Below are positions 15,236 to 25,447 of a stretch of DNA of 64,000 nucleotides, piece by piece; positions within the stretch are counted from its first letter, which is position 1; each line of letters begins with the position of its first letter. The stretch comes from Thermodesulfobacteriota bacterium (GTDB taxonomy: Bacteria; Desulfobacterota; BSN033; UBA1163). A model generated the notes under the pieces. The model did no database searches. It was not told the origin of the DNA and saw only the letters and a list, made by a program, of their open reading frames with translations. A program made the translations under genes and the position numbers. The stretch is from assembly GCA_026415035.1 (NCBI GenBank), contig JAOAHX010000011.1:17973-81972 (forward strand). The letters run 5' to 3'.

Positions 15236-16957
15236 TCAAAGGCGGATCAGGAGACCTTTCACGAAGCGGGGATCGATCTCTTCGCCGGCAGGGATCTTTC
15301 CAAATCCCTCCTGGAGGAGGTTGAGGGAGAAATCGAGGAAATCGGCCAGATGGGGTCCTTCTTGCGGATTGGGGTTGACCGACTGCAGGAAATGGACCAA
15401 CCCATGTCGGACCTCCCCTTTGAGGATCCCCTCCCCCCCCGCGTCCCGTTCGAATAGATAGGCGAGCAGCTCTCCCAGGCGACCTCTCTCCACGGGTTCG
15501 AATTGGAAACGCGCTTGAAGGATTTGGTTGGCCAATGCGGTCAGGAGGATGGTCGAGAGGGTGATCTCCTCCCAACGTTCGGGGAGACAGCCGCTCAGAT
15601 CCATCGTTTTCAAGGAGCGGGGCGTGATCGGTAGCGTTCCCTTGAAGAAGGAGAGGACGGCCTCGATCGATTCGAGAAATTGTTCCATCGCCGACAGATC
15701 CCGGAGATCCCTGAAGTCGTCATGAATCCCGTTTCGGTAGAAGCTTGGCCGCTTCCTCAGAAGCCCCTCCATCGTCTCGAAGTGGGGAGGATCGAGTAGG
15801 ATTAGGCTTTCCCGATCGCCCTCCAACCACGAGCCATTCAGGATGGTCTGGGCTTTCCTTCTGAGCCGGAGGGTCAGGCTGACCCCGCACTGGAAGATCT
15901 TCAAGAGGGGGAGAGATCGAAGGACTTCGGTCGCCTTCCCTTCCTCCTCCTGGCTGAGGTATTGAAGGCCGAGGTTCAGATAGTGGTAGGCCTTTTTCAC
16001 GGCCCGCTCCATTCCCGCGAGATTGGACAGGTCGATGGCCTCCGCCACGATGGCCTTGTTGCAGAGCGAGGTCAACTCCAGCTTCAGACGATCCAGCTCC
16101 TCGGGGTGGTCGATTCGGGAAAGGACCCTTGAGAAAAAGGGGCCTTCGTCCTGGAACGTGAGATAATAAAAGGAACCCTCTCTGCGAGAGGGCTCTATCG
16201 GTTTGGAAGGGGTCCTGACCTCTTTGGCAATCGATTCAGGAGAGACATATTGATAAATTTCCAAGGCCTCCTCGAAGTCTGGGAATCCGTAATCGTTCAG
16301 CCGGCCATTTCTCAGGCGGTAACCCGTTTCTTCGAGCTCCGATTCCAGCTCGTAAAGGAGGGCCTCCATCGCCCTTCGGTAGCCGTCAGGATCGATTCGG
16401 TGGAAGGCCCTTAAAAAGGGTTCCAGGACCTCCCGGGCCCCCACCCCTTTAAACTGGATGAAGTAGAATTGATCTAAGGTGAACGGAGGAAGGCGGTCCA
16501 TCTGTTCGGTCAGTTCCCCTTCCCACAGGGCCACCCTCAGAAACTTCTTGAGGAGGAGGACGATAAATTCGAGATCGGTGGTCCGTAGGAATTGGGCCAC
16601 CTTCTTTTCGCCCGACTCGAGAAGGATTTCGATCCAGTGGAGGACCTTCTCGGGGTCGAGTTGGTCCCTTTTCCAAAATTCAAGATCGAGCAGGTATTGG
16701 AACTGCTCCGGCGTGGTCAGGGCGATCAGGTCGAGACAATCCCTCTCGCCGACCTCCTTCACCGTAAAGAAGACCTCCTGCTCAGGCAGGGCCGTGACCA
16801 ATTCTTCGGGATGTTCGGAGAGAAAGAGGGTTTGTAGCCGTTCTTTTCCCCGTTGGCGGAGGACCATTTCCAGTTGATCCCGGAAGGGGAGGGAGCGGAA
16901 GGCTTTTTGGGCCTCCTGGGGGTCTTCTGGCAGTCTTATAGCGGTGGTTTCGTCCAT
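15236..16957 (-). CDS. DUF6178 family protein
   Basis: A 573-residue, helix-rich, leucine- and glutamate-rich soluble protein without signal or membrane segments. I recognise it as the DUF6178 family, largely known from Desulfobacterota and of unknown function. Typical features are the L-P-F-R-D-Q-L-E-M-V-L start region and the middle Y-G-F-P-D-F-E-E-A-L-E-I-Y-Q-Y block near residue 240. The ATG at 16957 is preferred because AAGAAGGG lies just before it; an upstream in-frame TTG is inside the groEL terminator. It lies directly downstream of groES-groEL on the same strand but behind a terminator, so it may be read only by partial read-through. A link to chaperone function is only suggested by position. 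Confidence 0.75.
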   Translation of the reverse strand: MDETTAIRLPEDPQEAQKAFRSLPFRDQLEMVLRQRGKERLQTLFLSEHPEELVTALPEQEVFFTVKEVGERDCLDLIALTTPEQFQYLLDLEFWKRDQLDPEKVLHWIEILLESGEKKVAQFLRTTDLEFIVLLLKKFLRVALWEGELTEQMDRLPPFTLDQFYFIQFKGVGAREVLEPFLRAFHRIDPDGYRRAMEALLYELESELEETGYRLRNGRLNDYGFPDFEEALEIYQYVSPESIAKEVRTPSKPIEPSRREGSFYYLTFQDEGPFFSRVLSRIDHPEELDRLKLELTSLCNKAIVAEAIDLSNLAGMERAVKKAYHYLNLGLQYLSQEEEGKATEVLRSLPLLKIFQCGVSLTLRLRRKAQTILNGSWLEGDRESLILLDPPHFETMEGLLRKRPSFYRNGIHDDFRDLRDLSAMEQFLESIEAVLSFFKGTLPITPRSLKTMDLSGCLPERWEEITLSTILLTALANQILQARFQFEPVERGRLGELLAYLFERDAGGEGILKGEVRHGLVHFLQSVNPNPQEGPHLADFLDFSLNLLQEGFGKIPAGEEIDPRFVKGLLIRL

Positions 16958-16973
16958 TGAAAGCCCTTCTTTT

Positions 16974-17011
16974 CTCAAAAAGAAGAGCGGGTTTTGAGAC
17001 CCGCCCTTCTT
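16974..17011 (-). terminator. Terminator after groEL
   Basis: AGAAG-A-GCGGGT and ACCCGC-C-CTTCT pair across a TTTGAG loop, with TTTTT following on the leftward transcript. It lies 25 bases after the groEL stop and just before DUF6178. Confidence 0.7.
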
Positions 17012-17035
17012 CCAATATTCCCCGGGATCACCGGT

Positions 17036-18661
<1,626 letters not shown>

Positions 18662-18696
18662 TCATCTTACGCCAAAGTTCGCCACTGGATGGACCC

Positions 18697-18987
18697 TTAC
18701 TTTTCGATGACGGCAAGGACCTCATCTTCCCGCATCATCAGATACTCTTCACCATCGATCTTCACCTCCGTGCCCGCATACTTGGCAAAGAGGATCCGAT
18801 CTCCTTTCTTTACCTCCATCGGGATCTTCTTCCCATCCTTATCGATCCTGCCTTCCCCCACCGCGATCACTTCGCCTTCGATGGGTTTCTCCTTGGCAGT
18901 ATCAGGGATGATGATCCCTCCCTTTGTCTTCTCCTCCTCAGCGAGTCGTTTGACGATGAGGCGGTCGTGAAGCGGCCTGATGTGCAT
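18697..18987 (-). CDS. groES: Co-chaperonin GroES (10 kDa)
   Basis: A 96-residue lid protein of the GroEL chamber. It starts [14 protein letters not shown] and has the mobile loop [12 protein letters not shown] (about 18-29) and the end [14 protein letters not shown]. The ATG at 18987 was chosen for its GGGAGGA site 8 bases upstream and the conserved start; an in-frame ATG 66 bases earlier would overlap the promoter. It is the first gene of the groESL operon. Confidence 0.97.
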   Translation of the reverse strand: MHIRPLHDRLIVKRLAEEEKTKGGIIIPDTAKEKPIEGEVIAVGEGRIDKDGKKIPMEVKKGDRILFAKYAGTEVKIDGEEYLMMREDEVLAVIEK

Positions 18988-19024
18988 AGACACAGTCCTC
19001 CCTTCTCTTAAATTTTCGCCGAAA

Positions 19025-19053
19025 TAGATAATCATCGCCCCCCTGTTTGTCAA
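19025..19053 (-). promoter_or_regulatory. Sigma-70-type promoter of groES-groEL
   Basis: Minus-strand TTGACA (19048-19053), 17 bases, TATCTA (19025-19030). No CIRCE element (TTAGCACTC-N9-GAGTGCTAA) is present between the promoter and groES, so HrcA control is not indicated here. Confidence 0.55.
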
Positions 19054-19145
19054 CCCGGAGGTGGGCGAGCGGGGGAAAAGGGCGGATATTGAATCTATCT
19101 CTTCAATTTTGTTGATTTTTTTTAAAAAAAGGATTATGAGAAGTT

Positions 19146-20189
19146 ATGGTCCTTAAAGAACCTTTCCTGGCCACGAGCATCGGTTCCTTCCCACACCTTG
19201 ACGAGACAGAGGTCTTGCCCCTCATCCGAAAAGATTTCCCGCACATCCCCTTTTTGGCCCAGTTTCCAAGGCGGTCTTTTCTTGAGGGGATGGTGGCCCA
19301 GTACTCGGAGGGGTTTCCAGGCCTGAGGCTGGACCTTGAGGCAAGAAGGCTATGGGTCGATACCTCTTCGGGCTTCGAGACCGAGGTGGAGCGGTTCTAT
19401 CAGGCGATTGAAAAAATGGATCTGGAATCCCTCCGGATTTCCAGGGAGTATGCTGCCGGTCTCCGCCTCCTTGAGATCCTTTCCGACCAGGAGGTTTCAA
19501 AGGGATTCAAATACGTCAAGGCCCAGGTCACCGGCCCCATCACCTTCGGCCTCTCTTTAACGGACCAGGAGAGGAGGCCCATCTTTTATGACCCTACCTT
19601 GAGGGAGGTCCTCATCCATCACCTCGCCTTCAAGGCTCGATGGCTTGAGAAAAGGCTCCGGGAACTCTTTCCCGGGATCCCGAGCATCATTTTCTTCGAT
19701 GAACCGGCCCTGTCGGCCATCGGCTCCGCTTTTTCGGGCCTTCATGAAGGAGAGGTGATCCAATCCCTCAGCGAATGTTTCCGTGCGGTTCAGGGGTTGA
19801 AGGGAGTTCACTGCTGCGGCAACACGGACTGGCCCCTGCTCCTTACCGCCCCCCTCGACATCCTGAGCTTCGATGCGTATGGATATTTAGACAACCTTTC
19901 CCTCTATCCGAAGGAATTGGCGGCCTTCCTCGAACGGGGAGGGATCTTGGCTTGGGGTCTCATCCCCACCGGTGAGGAGATATTGAAGGAGGACGTCGAC
20001 ACCTTGGCCGAACGTCTTCGGAAGGGAGTGAAACGCCTAACACGAGAAGGGATCGACCCGGGGCTCCTCAACCAGGCGATCCTGACGCCGAGCTGCGGGA
20101 TGGGATCGCTCTCCGTGCCCCTGGCCGAACGGGTCTGCCACCTCACCTCCGAAGTCTCGAGGCGACTTCGGGAAGAGGAGGGGCATTAA
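19146..20189 (+). CDS. UroD/MetE-like superfamily protein (cobalamin-independent methionine synthase-like)
   Basis: A 347-residue TIM-barrel protein resembling the C-terminal catalytic half of MetE and related methyltransferases. The N-terminus A-T-S-I-G-S-F-P-H is the usual start of this group. Zinc-ligand candidates follow the MetE order: H and C in GVHCCGNTDW near residue 222, a glutamate in FFDEPALS near 185, and the last cysteine in TPSCGMGS near 318. It lacks the duplicated N-terminal barrel of full MetE (about 750 residues). Many anaerobes carry such short homologues that take methyl groups from corrinoid proteins or act on other thiols; the substrate is not evident. It is divergent from groESL. 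Confidence 0.82.
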   Translation: MVLKEPFLATSIGSFPHLDETEVLPLIRKDFPHIPFLAQFPRRSFLEGMVAQYSEGFPGLRLDLEARRLWVDTSSGFETEVERFYQAIEKMDLESLRISREYAAGLRLLEILSDQEVSKGFKYVKAQVTGPITFGLSLTDQERRPIFYDPTLREVLIHHLAFKARWLEKRLRELFPGIPSIIFFDEPALSAIGSAFSGLHEGEVIQSLSECFRAVQGLKGVHCCGNTDWPLLLTAPLDILSFDAYGYLDNLSLYPKELAAFLERGGILAWGLIPTGEEILKEDVDTLAERLRKGVKRLTREGIDPGLLNQAILTPSCGMGSLSVPLAERVCHLTSEVSRRLREEEGH

Positions 20190-20195
20190 GGTTTC

Positions 20196-20387
20196 TTAAA
20201 AATCCGCCTTTGTGAGCGGGACGCCTCCGTGAGCGATGTTCTCCTTGGGGATTTCGTAGAGGACGATATGGACTTTGTCTCTCGAAATCTCGAGGGCTTC
20301 CGCCGTGGCCTCGGTCACCTTTTTGATTAATAACTCCTTCTTCTCGGACGTTCTACCCTGAATCAGGCTAATCTGGATAAGTGGCAT
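20196..20387 (-). CDS. 4-oxalocrotonate tautomerase family enzyme
   Basis: A 63-residue tautomerase subunit. After removal of Met the catalytic Pro1 is exposed (PLIQISLIQGRT), and an arginine at the usual position 11 is present; length and the pattern A-L-x-I-x-x-D-K-V-H-I-V-L-Y-E fit the 4-OT family. An AGGAG site 8 bases before the ATG fixes this start over longer in-frame versions. Members act on keto-enol isomers and are often promiscuous, so the substrate is unknown. It shares strand and neighbourhood with the B3/B4 gene, which ends 40 bases upstream, so they may be co-transcribed. Confidence 0.87.
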   Translation of the reverse strand: MPLIQISLIQGRTSEKKELLIKKVTEATAEALEISRDKVHIVLYEIPKENIAHGGVPLTKADF

Positions 20388-20427
20388 CGTTGACTCCTTT
20401 CTCCACTTGGGGGGAGGTGGTCGAGGA

Positions 20428-21093
20428 TTACGGTTTATACACTCTCCACCATGGATCTTTTCCGCCGCCAAATCTTTCTAAGATCTCAAGGGCGAATTGA
20501 ATACCGTGGGATACAGGGTTCTCCATCATTCCAGGTGCGGTGAAGACATAGACAACGAGGTTCTTACTCGAGGGATCGATCCTGGTTTTGAAATCAGGCC
20601 CTTGAAAGAGGGAGCAGACGATCTCTCTCTCGTCGCGAAGGACGATCTCGCTTTCCTTGCAGGGGAGCGTCTTCCCTGAAAGGGCCAGAAAGGTTTCCCC
20701 TCCCTTTGCGAGATCGAGCCTCCATGACCCTTCGAACCGGTCCAGGTCCTGGATGGCCATCAGAATTCCATGGTTCATCTCTGCCATGATATGCGTGTCG
20801 ATGTACAGGTTGTGACTGGGAAACCCCATCTCTAAAGTCCGTTTCAGATGACCCGGAAGGGGGCAGGGATATCCCCATTCTTTAAAAAATTGATCATAAA
20901 GGTTGATCCTTTTTTCGACTTCGGCGAGATGGACCCGCCTTCTCATCTTTCTGAGGACCTCCCTTTTGTAGAGTTTGAAGGCTTCGCTCCTCTCAAAATA
21001 GACGCAATCCCGGATCGTCCCGATTCCAAAAGGGAGGTCGGGGAATCGAAGACGATAGGCATCTATGATCTCGAAGAGAACTTCGAGCGGCAT
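20428..21093 (-). CDS. B3/B4 domain protein (PheT-like tRNA-binding domain, stand-alone)
   Basis: A 221-residue protein without signal or membrane segments. The central and C-terminal part matches the B3/B4 domain found in phenylalanyl-tRNA synthetase beta: M-A-E-M-N-H-G-I-L-M-A-I-Q-D-L-D-R near residues 103-119, A-x-G-G-E-T-F-L-A-L-S-G near 129, V-L-R-D-E-R-E-I-V-C near 149, and S-S-K-N-L-V-V-Y-V-F near 174. Stand-alone B3/B4 proteins are proposed to edit or bind mischarged tRNA or amino acids, without firm proof. AGAGGGG lies 5 bases before the ATG. Confidence 0.75.
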   Translation of the reverse strand: MPLEVLFEIIDAYRLRFPDLPFGIGTIRDCVYFERSEAFKLYKREVLRKMRRRVHLAEVEKRINLYDQFFKEWGYPCPLPGHLKRTLEMGFPSHNLYIDTHIMAEMNHGILMAIQDLDRFEGSWRLDLAKGGETFLALSGKTLPCKESEIVLRDEREIVCSLFQGPDFKTRIDPSSKNLVVYVFTAPGMMENPVSHGIQFALEILERFGGGKDPWWRVYKP

Positions 21094-21113
21094 CTTAACC
21101 CCTCTTTCAGACC

Positions 21114-21260
21114 TTACGCTGTGGTTAGGTTATTACGGGACATAAGTCCTTCTCTTTTGGCCATCTCAACGATTGGAAGCATCCGGTCATGGATCCCTTC
21201 GGTTTTGAGCCTCACCCTCTCCGGATTATCCCTCCTTTGCTTGTCAAGGGTCTGAATCAC
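21114..21260 (-). CDS. Possible small protein or gene remnant (48 residues), unknown
   Basis: A GTG-initiated frame encoding a charged 48-residue peptide (VIQTLDKQRRDNPERV...NNLTTA) ends 21 bases before the B3/B4 start on the same strand. CGGAG precedes the GTG. The composition is protein-like (helical, few rare residues), but I recognise no family; it may equally be a decayed fragment. The remaining 21261-21521 stretch shows no convincing gene. Confidence 0.25.
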   Translation of the reverse strand: MIQTLDKQRRDNPERVRLKTEGIHDRMLPIVEMAKREGLMSRNNLTTA

Positions 21261-21521
21261 GCTCCGGCCGGGATGACCTGAGATGGGGCTCAGGCTTTAA
21301 GCCCGATGAGCAGTCCGGGCGCCGTCAGGTTCAGGGCCTCCCAACTTTATGGGCCATCGAACAGTCTCCCCCTTCCCCCCTCTTCCGTTCGGGGGGAGGT
21401 TCGTCGTCTGAAGATACGGGAAGAGTTGGGGGAGCTCTGTATACCCTACCCATTTTTGACCTCCATGTCAATTGATGAAGCCTTCTTGATGTACCTTCCT
21501 CTTTGAGATAAGTTAATCCCC

Positions 21522-22391
21522 ATGATGCGCCTCTACCTCTTTCTTCCTGTAGGGATCGTGGCCATCTCTACGGCCTCCATTTTTATCAAACTCTGCGAAG
21601 CGCCAGCCCTGGTCATCGCGGCCTACCGGTTGGCCCTCGCCTCGCTGCTTCTCCTCCCCTGGGCGGCCTATAGGAAGGTCTGGCGGAACTGGACAGGAGT
21701 TGAATGGAGGTGGTTGATCCTCTCCGGGGTCTTTCTCGCCCTTCACTTCGCCTTCTGGATCGCCTCTTTGAAATTCACCTCGGTCGCCAGCTCCGTGGTC
21801 TTGGTCTCGACCAATCCGCTTTTCGTCGGCCTCGGTGCCTCGATGTTCTTTAAAGAGCCTCTTCGGCCGACGTTGATCTTAGGAATCCTCCTCTCGGTCG
21901 CCGGAAGCGGTCTGATCAGCTTCGGAGATGTGGCCCTTTCGAAGGAGGCATTGATGGGGGATGGGTTGGCCCTTCTCGGGGCCGTCGCCGCTTCCGGATA
22001 TCTACTGGTAGGGAGAAAGATGAGAAAGGGGCAAGACCTTCTCTCCTATATCTTTCCGGTCTATTCGACAGGGGCGATCCTATTGACCCTCATCTCCCTT
22101 GCTTTCCAGAAACCGTTTTTCGGTTATCCACCTGTGACCTATCTCTTCCTTTTCCTTCTTGCCGTTGTCCCCCAGCTGATCGGCCATACCACCTTCAACT
22201 GGGCCTTGAAGTATCTGCCGGCCTCGATGGTGGCGATCGCGATTTTAGGGGAACCTGTGGGGTCAACGATTTTGGCTTTTTTCATCCTTGGAGAAACCTT
22301 GACATTCTTGAAGGTCATTGGAGGCCTCCTGATCTTAACGGGCATCCTGACCGCTTTAAGGCAACCCAAGGCGATCCCTCCAGAAGATTGA
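21522..22391 (+). CDS. EamA/DMT-superfamily transporter
   Basis: A 289-residue inner-membrane protein with about ten hydrophobic helices in two EamA repeats, the topology of the drug/metabolite transporter superfamily. The first repeat starts F-L-P-V-G-I-V-A-I-S-T-A-S-I-F-I-K and includes L-S-G-V-F-L-A-L-H-F-A-F-W near residue 66; the second repeat ends with A-S-M-V-A-I-A-I-L-G-E-P-V-G-S-T near 243, the family-typical S-x-x-x-x-x-x-x-E-P motif. Members export or import small metabolites such as amino acids. It stands alone on the plus strand with no metabolic neighbour that reveals the substrate. Confidence 0.88.
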   Translation: MMRLYLFLPVGIVAISTASIFIKLCEAPALVIAAYRLALASLLLLPWAAYRKVWRNWTGVEWRWLILSGVFLALHFAFWIASLKFTSVASSVVLVSTNPLFVGLGASMFFKEPLRPTLILGILLSVAGSGLISFGDVALSKEALMGDGLALLGAVAASGYLLVGRKMRKGQDLLSYIFPVYSTGAILLTLISLAFQKPFFGYPPVTYLFLFLLAVVPQLIGHTTFNWALKYLPASMVAIAILGEPVGSTILAFFILGETLTFLKVIGGLLILTGILTALRQPKAIPPED

Positions 22392-22866
22392 GCGATTTGG
22401 GGATGCGGTTGTCGAGGACTAAAAGGTCATCAATCTCCATCTAGGACAGGTATCTCTCCTCCCGATGAAAGATGTTCTTCGACAGAAGATTCTTCCATAC
22501 CCACACCCCGTCTTTGCTCGGGAAACAGGTGGGTTTCATCTGAGGAAGAAGATGCTTAGGGATCCATATATTAACTCAAACCAAGGCCCTTTCTCGGAGT
22601 GGGAGGGATGGAAATTTTCCGGGACGATATCTGGGGAAGGCTCCGGTTTCCCTTTCAAGCAGATCACCAATTTTACAAAAAACATCGCCTCTACGATTTC
22701 CCCCACCGGAAATATAAATCCCGAATCTTCAATGCCATCTTGATTCTTCTCACGAAGATACCTTCCCTGAGAAAAGAGATCCATCGCAAAAGATTGAAGG
22801 AAGAGATGGTCAAGCCTCTTTAACAGATGATCCGAAGGATCGCATAATAATAACGACATAATGGCG
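22392..22866. other. Gene-poor stretch after the EamA gene
   Basis: Several overlapping frames of 74-107 codons occur on both strands (for example within 22465-22859), but none has a good ribosome binding site together with a recognisable protein. Codon use is unlike the neighbours. It may hold decayed coding sequence; I can support no gene. Confidence 0.4.
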
Positions 22867-23110
22867 TTGTCCTCGCGGGGGACGATGCGACGATACTATC
22901 TCAAGGGATTGGCACGCCCTTCGGGCTAACCAGGAGGGCCGTAGGAAGTGTCATTGCGAGGAGTATCGCGACGAAGCAATCTCAACATGAAAATCCCATG
23001 GGTGGCCGTAGGGTGATTTCGGGGGATTGCTTCGCTACGCTCGCAATGACATAAGAAATAGGGTTGCTCGCAATGACAGAAGAAAAAGGCTCGCCCGCAA
23101 TGATAGATGA
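22867..23110. repeat. Inverted-repeat intergenic element (GTCATTGCGAG family) with partial copies
   Basis: The core at 22950-23050 starts GTCATTGCGAG...GAAGCAATC and ends GATTGCTTC...CTCGCAATGAC, a long inverted repeat about 100 bases in total. A diverged left arm (GTCCTCGCGG...GCGACGA) precedes it at 22869-22906, and two short degenerate right ends follow, near 23064-23080 and 23088-23108. The palindromic termini and copies elsewhere in the window suggest a MITE-like or REP-like non-coding element. No open frame is inside it. Confidence 0.75.
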
Positions 23111-23214
23111 AAAACCCCCCAAATGACAGAAAAGATGGTCAAAATGAATGTAAAAACAATGAGTTCGTTTGCCTTCGCCATAGAATCAAGGTGAGAGGAA
23201 ACGGGAAAAAGCGG

Positions 23215-23243
23215 TTGACTCTTGGCCCAGAATTTTATAGATT
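23215..23243 (+). promoter_or_regulatory. Sigma-70-type promoter for the PAS sensor gene
   Basis: TTGACT (23215-23220), 17 bases, TAGATT (23238-23243), followed by AAAGGAG and the ATG at 23266. Confidence 0.5.
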
Positions 23244-23265
23244 ATCCTAAAGGAGTCTGAGGGTT

Positions 23266-24933
23266 ATGGGAAACCTCATCCCACCTACTTCTCCCCCCCG
23301 ATTGTTCATCCTGATCTTTCTCTTTCTCATCGTCAGTATCGGAACGGGAGGATACCTCTATTACGAGAATCAGAGAAACGAGACCAAAAAAGAGATACAG
23401 AATAACCTCTTGGCGATTGCAGATCTAAAGGTCAAGCAGGTCGCGAGCTGGCGCCAGGCGCGCCTGAGCGATGCCGAAGTTCTCTTCGAGAATTATCTGT
23501 TCCTCCAACAATTACGGCGATGGCTAACGTCTCAAGAGAATTCGGGATTGATGGAAGAGATCCTCGCCTGGATGTCCTCGTTCAGGGGTCGTTACGATTA
23601 TAGCAGCGTTTTTCTTCTCGATGAGAAAGGAAGGGTTCGCCTTTATAGCTCCGAAGCCTTTGACGAGGTGGGTTCCTACGTCCTTCCCTTTATCCATCAG
23701 AGCATTCATACGAGAAAGGTTACCTGGGTGGACCTCTACCGTGAAAGAGAGAGCGGCCACATTCATCTTGATATTCTGATCCCCCTTGTCCCCAGAGAAC
23801 CCGATGGACTCCCCTCAGGGGTTCTATTGCTCCGGATCAATCCCTATCACTTCCTCTACACCTACATCCAGTCCTGGCCCATCCCAAGTTCTACCGCCGA
23901 AACCCTTCTCGTCCGTAGGGAGGGAACAGATGTCCTCTTTCTGAACGAACTCCGGCACCAAAAAGAGACCGCCCTTTCCCTTCGGCTTCCCATCGTCGGA
24001 AGACAGACAGTGGCTGGGAAAGCGGTGCAAGGCATGGAGGGGGTGATCGAGGAGGTCGATTATCGGGGAGAGAAAGTCCTTGCCGCTATGCGTCCTATTC
24101 CAGGCTCTCCATGGTATCTTATCGCGAAAGTCGATCAGGAGGAAATCTACGCCCCTATCCGTGAACAAGCCCTCTGGGTCACTCTCTTTGTCGTCCTCTT
24201 TACCCTTTTCGTTGGAGGCTTACTCGGGCTCGTCTGGCGGAATCAGGCCGCGAGGTTTTATCGAAGACAGGTGGAGATCGAAACCCAGCGCCAGGCCCTT
24301 CTCAAGCATTTCGAATACCTGACCAAATATGCAAACGATATCATCCTCATGTGGGATGAAGGTTACAAAATCCTTGAGGCGAACGAGAAGGCCTTAGAAT
24401 CCTACGGATACTCAAGGGAAGAGATGATGGGGATGGACGTTAGGCAACTGAGGGCCCCGGAGGAGAGGACCTCCCTGGAGGCCCAGATCAGACAGTTAAA
24501 CGAGACGAAAGGACTGATGGTGCAGACGGTCCATCAAAGAAAAGATGGGGACACCTTTCCGGTCGAGGCAAGCCTCCGTCTAATCGAAGTGGAGGGGAGG
24601 AGGTTCTATCAGAGCATCGTTCGGGACATCACGGAAAGGAAACAGGCGGAAGAGCAGCGGGAGAAGCTGATCCAGGAGCTTCAGAAGGCCCTCGGGGAGG
24701 TCAAGACCTTAAGCGGATTGCTCCCGATCTGCGCCTCCTGCAAGAAGATTCGCGACGACAAGGGATACTGGAACCAGATCGAAAGCTATATCATGAAACA
24801 TTCCCAAGCTCAATTCAGCCATAGCCTCTGTCCGGAGTGCCTCCGAAAACTTTATCCAGAACTCAATGGTGAGGAGGATGCAACCTTCCCCCCTCCCTCT
24901 CCCGAGACCTCCTCGCCCCAGAAGGGATCATGA
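23266..24933 (+). CDS. Membrane PAS sensor protein with C-terminal paired-CxxC module, no output domain
   Basis: A 555-residue sensor. One helix (about 12-31) and a second (about 303-324) bracket an extracytoplasmic Cache-like ligand domain (35-300). Inside the cell a PAS domain follows (about 345-460; L-M-W-D-E-G-Y-K-I-L-E-A-N ending I-V-R-D-I-T-E-R-K), then a coiled coil (460-482) and a zinc-finger-like end with C489-x2-C492 and C522-x2-C525 (L-P-I-C-A-S-C-K-K-I-R ... L-C-P-E-C-L-R-K-L-Y-P). That end is common in deltaproteobacterial signalling proteins. No histidine kinase, GGDEF or methyl-accepting domain is present, so its output must be through a partner. Its stop overlaps the LigD-domain gene by four bases. 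Confidence 0.85.
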   Translation: MGNLIPPTSPPRLFILIFLFLIVSIGTGGYLYYENQRNETKKEIQNNLLAIADLKVKQVASWRQARLSDAEVLFENYLFLQQLRRWLTSQENSGLMEEILAWMSSFRGRYDYSSVFLLDEKGRVRLYSSEAFDEVGSYVLPFIHQSIHTRKVTWVDLYRERESGHIHLDILIPLVPREPDGLPSGVLLLRINPYHFLYTYIQSWPIPSSTAETLLVRREGTDVLFLNELRHQKETALSLRLPIVGRQTVAGKAVQGMEGVIEEVDYRGEKVLAAMRPIPGSPWYLIAKVDQEEIYAPIREQALWVTLFVVLFTLFVGGLLGLVWRNQAARFYRRQVEIETQRQALLKHFEYLTKYANDIILMWDEGYKILEANEKALESYGYSREEMMGMDVRQLRAPEERTSLEAQIRQLNETKGLMVQTVHQRKDGDTFPVEASLRLIEVEGRRFYQSIVRDITERKQAEEQREKLIQELQKALGEVKTLSGLLPICASCKKIRDDKGYWNQIESYIMKHSQAQFSHSLCPECLRKLYPELNGEEDATFPPPSPETSSPQKGS

Positions 24934-25403
24934 AATTTGTCGTCCACGAACATCATGCGAAGCGCCTCCATTATGACTTTCGCCTCGAAATCGGAGGGGT
25001 TCTTAAATCCTGGGCGATCCCAAAAGGGCCATCGATGAACCCATCGGACAAGAGGCTGGCCCTCATGGTCGAAGACCATCTCCTCGAATATGGAGACTTC
25101 GAAGGGATCATCCCCCAGGGCCTTTATGGCGCGGGCCCGGTGGTCATCTGGGATTCCGGAGCATTCGAGCCGGAGGGCGATCCCGAGGCGGGGCTGAAAC
25201 AGGGGAAGCTCCGGTTCACCTTAAAGGGAAAGAAGTTAACGGGCGGTTTCTCCCTGGTCCGGATGAGGGGGACGGAGAAAGACTGGCTTCTCATCAAAGC
25301 AAACGACGCCTCCGCTCAAAAAGACTGGGTGTTAAAGGAGGCGCTCACCCCCAGCAAAAAGAAACAGCTGCGAGAAAAGATTCCACCCTGCCAAACCTCA
25401 TGA
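24930..25403 (+). CDS. Stand-alone LigD 3'-phosphoesterase domain protein
   Basis: A 157-residue protein equal to the phosphoesterase domain that in larger LigD proteins trims 3'-ends for non-homologous end joining. Hallmarks are visible: F-V-V-H-E-H-H-A-K-R-L-H-Y-D-F-R-L-E (3-20) with the metal-binding H9 and D17 region, W-A-I-P-K-G-P-S near residue 28, V-E-D-H-x-L-E-Y-G-D-F-E-G near 47, I-P-x-G-x-Y-G-A-G near 61 and W-L-L-I-K near 119. No polymerase or ligase domain and no ku gene is nearby. ATG overlaps the preceding stop (ATGA), so it is co-translated with the PAS sensor, an unexpected pairing. Confidence 0.87.
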   Translation: MKFVVHEHHAKRLHYDFRLEIGGVLKSWAIPKGPSMNPSDKRLALMVEDHLLEYGDFEGIIPQGLYGAGPVVIWDSGAFEPEGDPEAGLKQGKLRFTLKGKKLTGGFSLVRMRGTEKDWLLIKANDASAQKDWVLKEALTPSKKKQLREKIPPCQTS

Positions 25404-25447
25404 CCCCAAGGTTTTACAATCCTTAAAGGGACCGAACCTTTATCCGT

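Noticed and set aside
21306..21506. 66-codon plus-strand frame before the EamA gene
   Set aside because: No ribosome binding site, proline/serine-rich composition and no recognisable motif.
22465..22859. Frames of 92, 74 and 107 codons on both strands
   Set aside because: They overlap each other, codon use is atypical and no family is recognised; more likely decayed or non-coding DNA.
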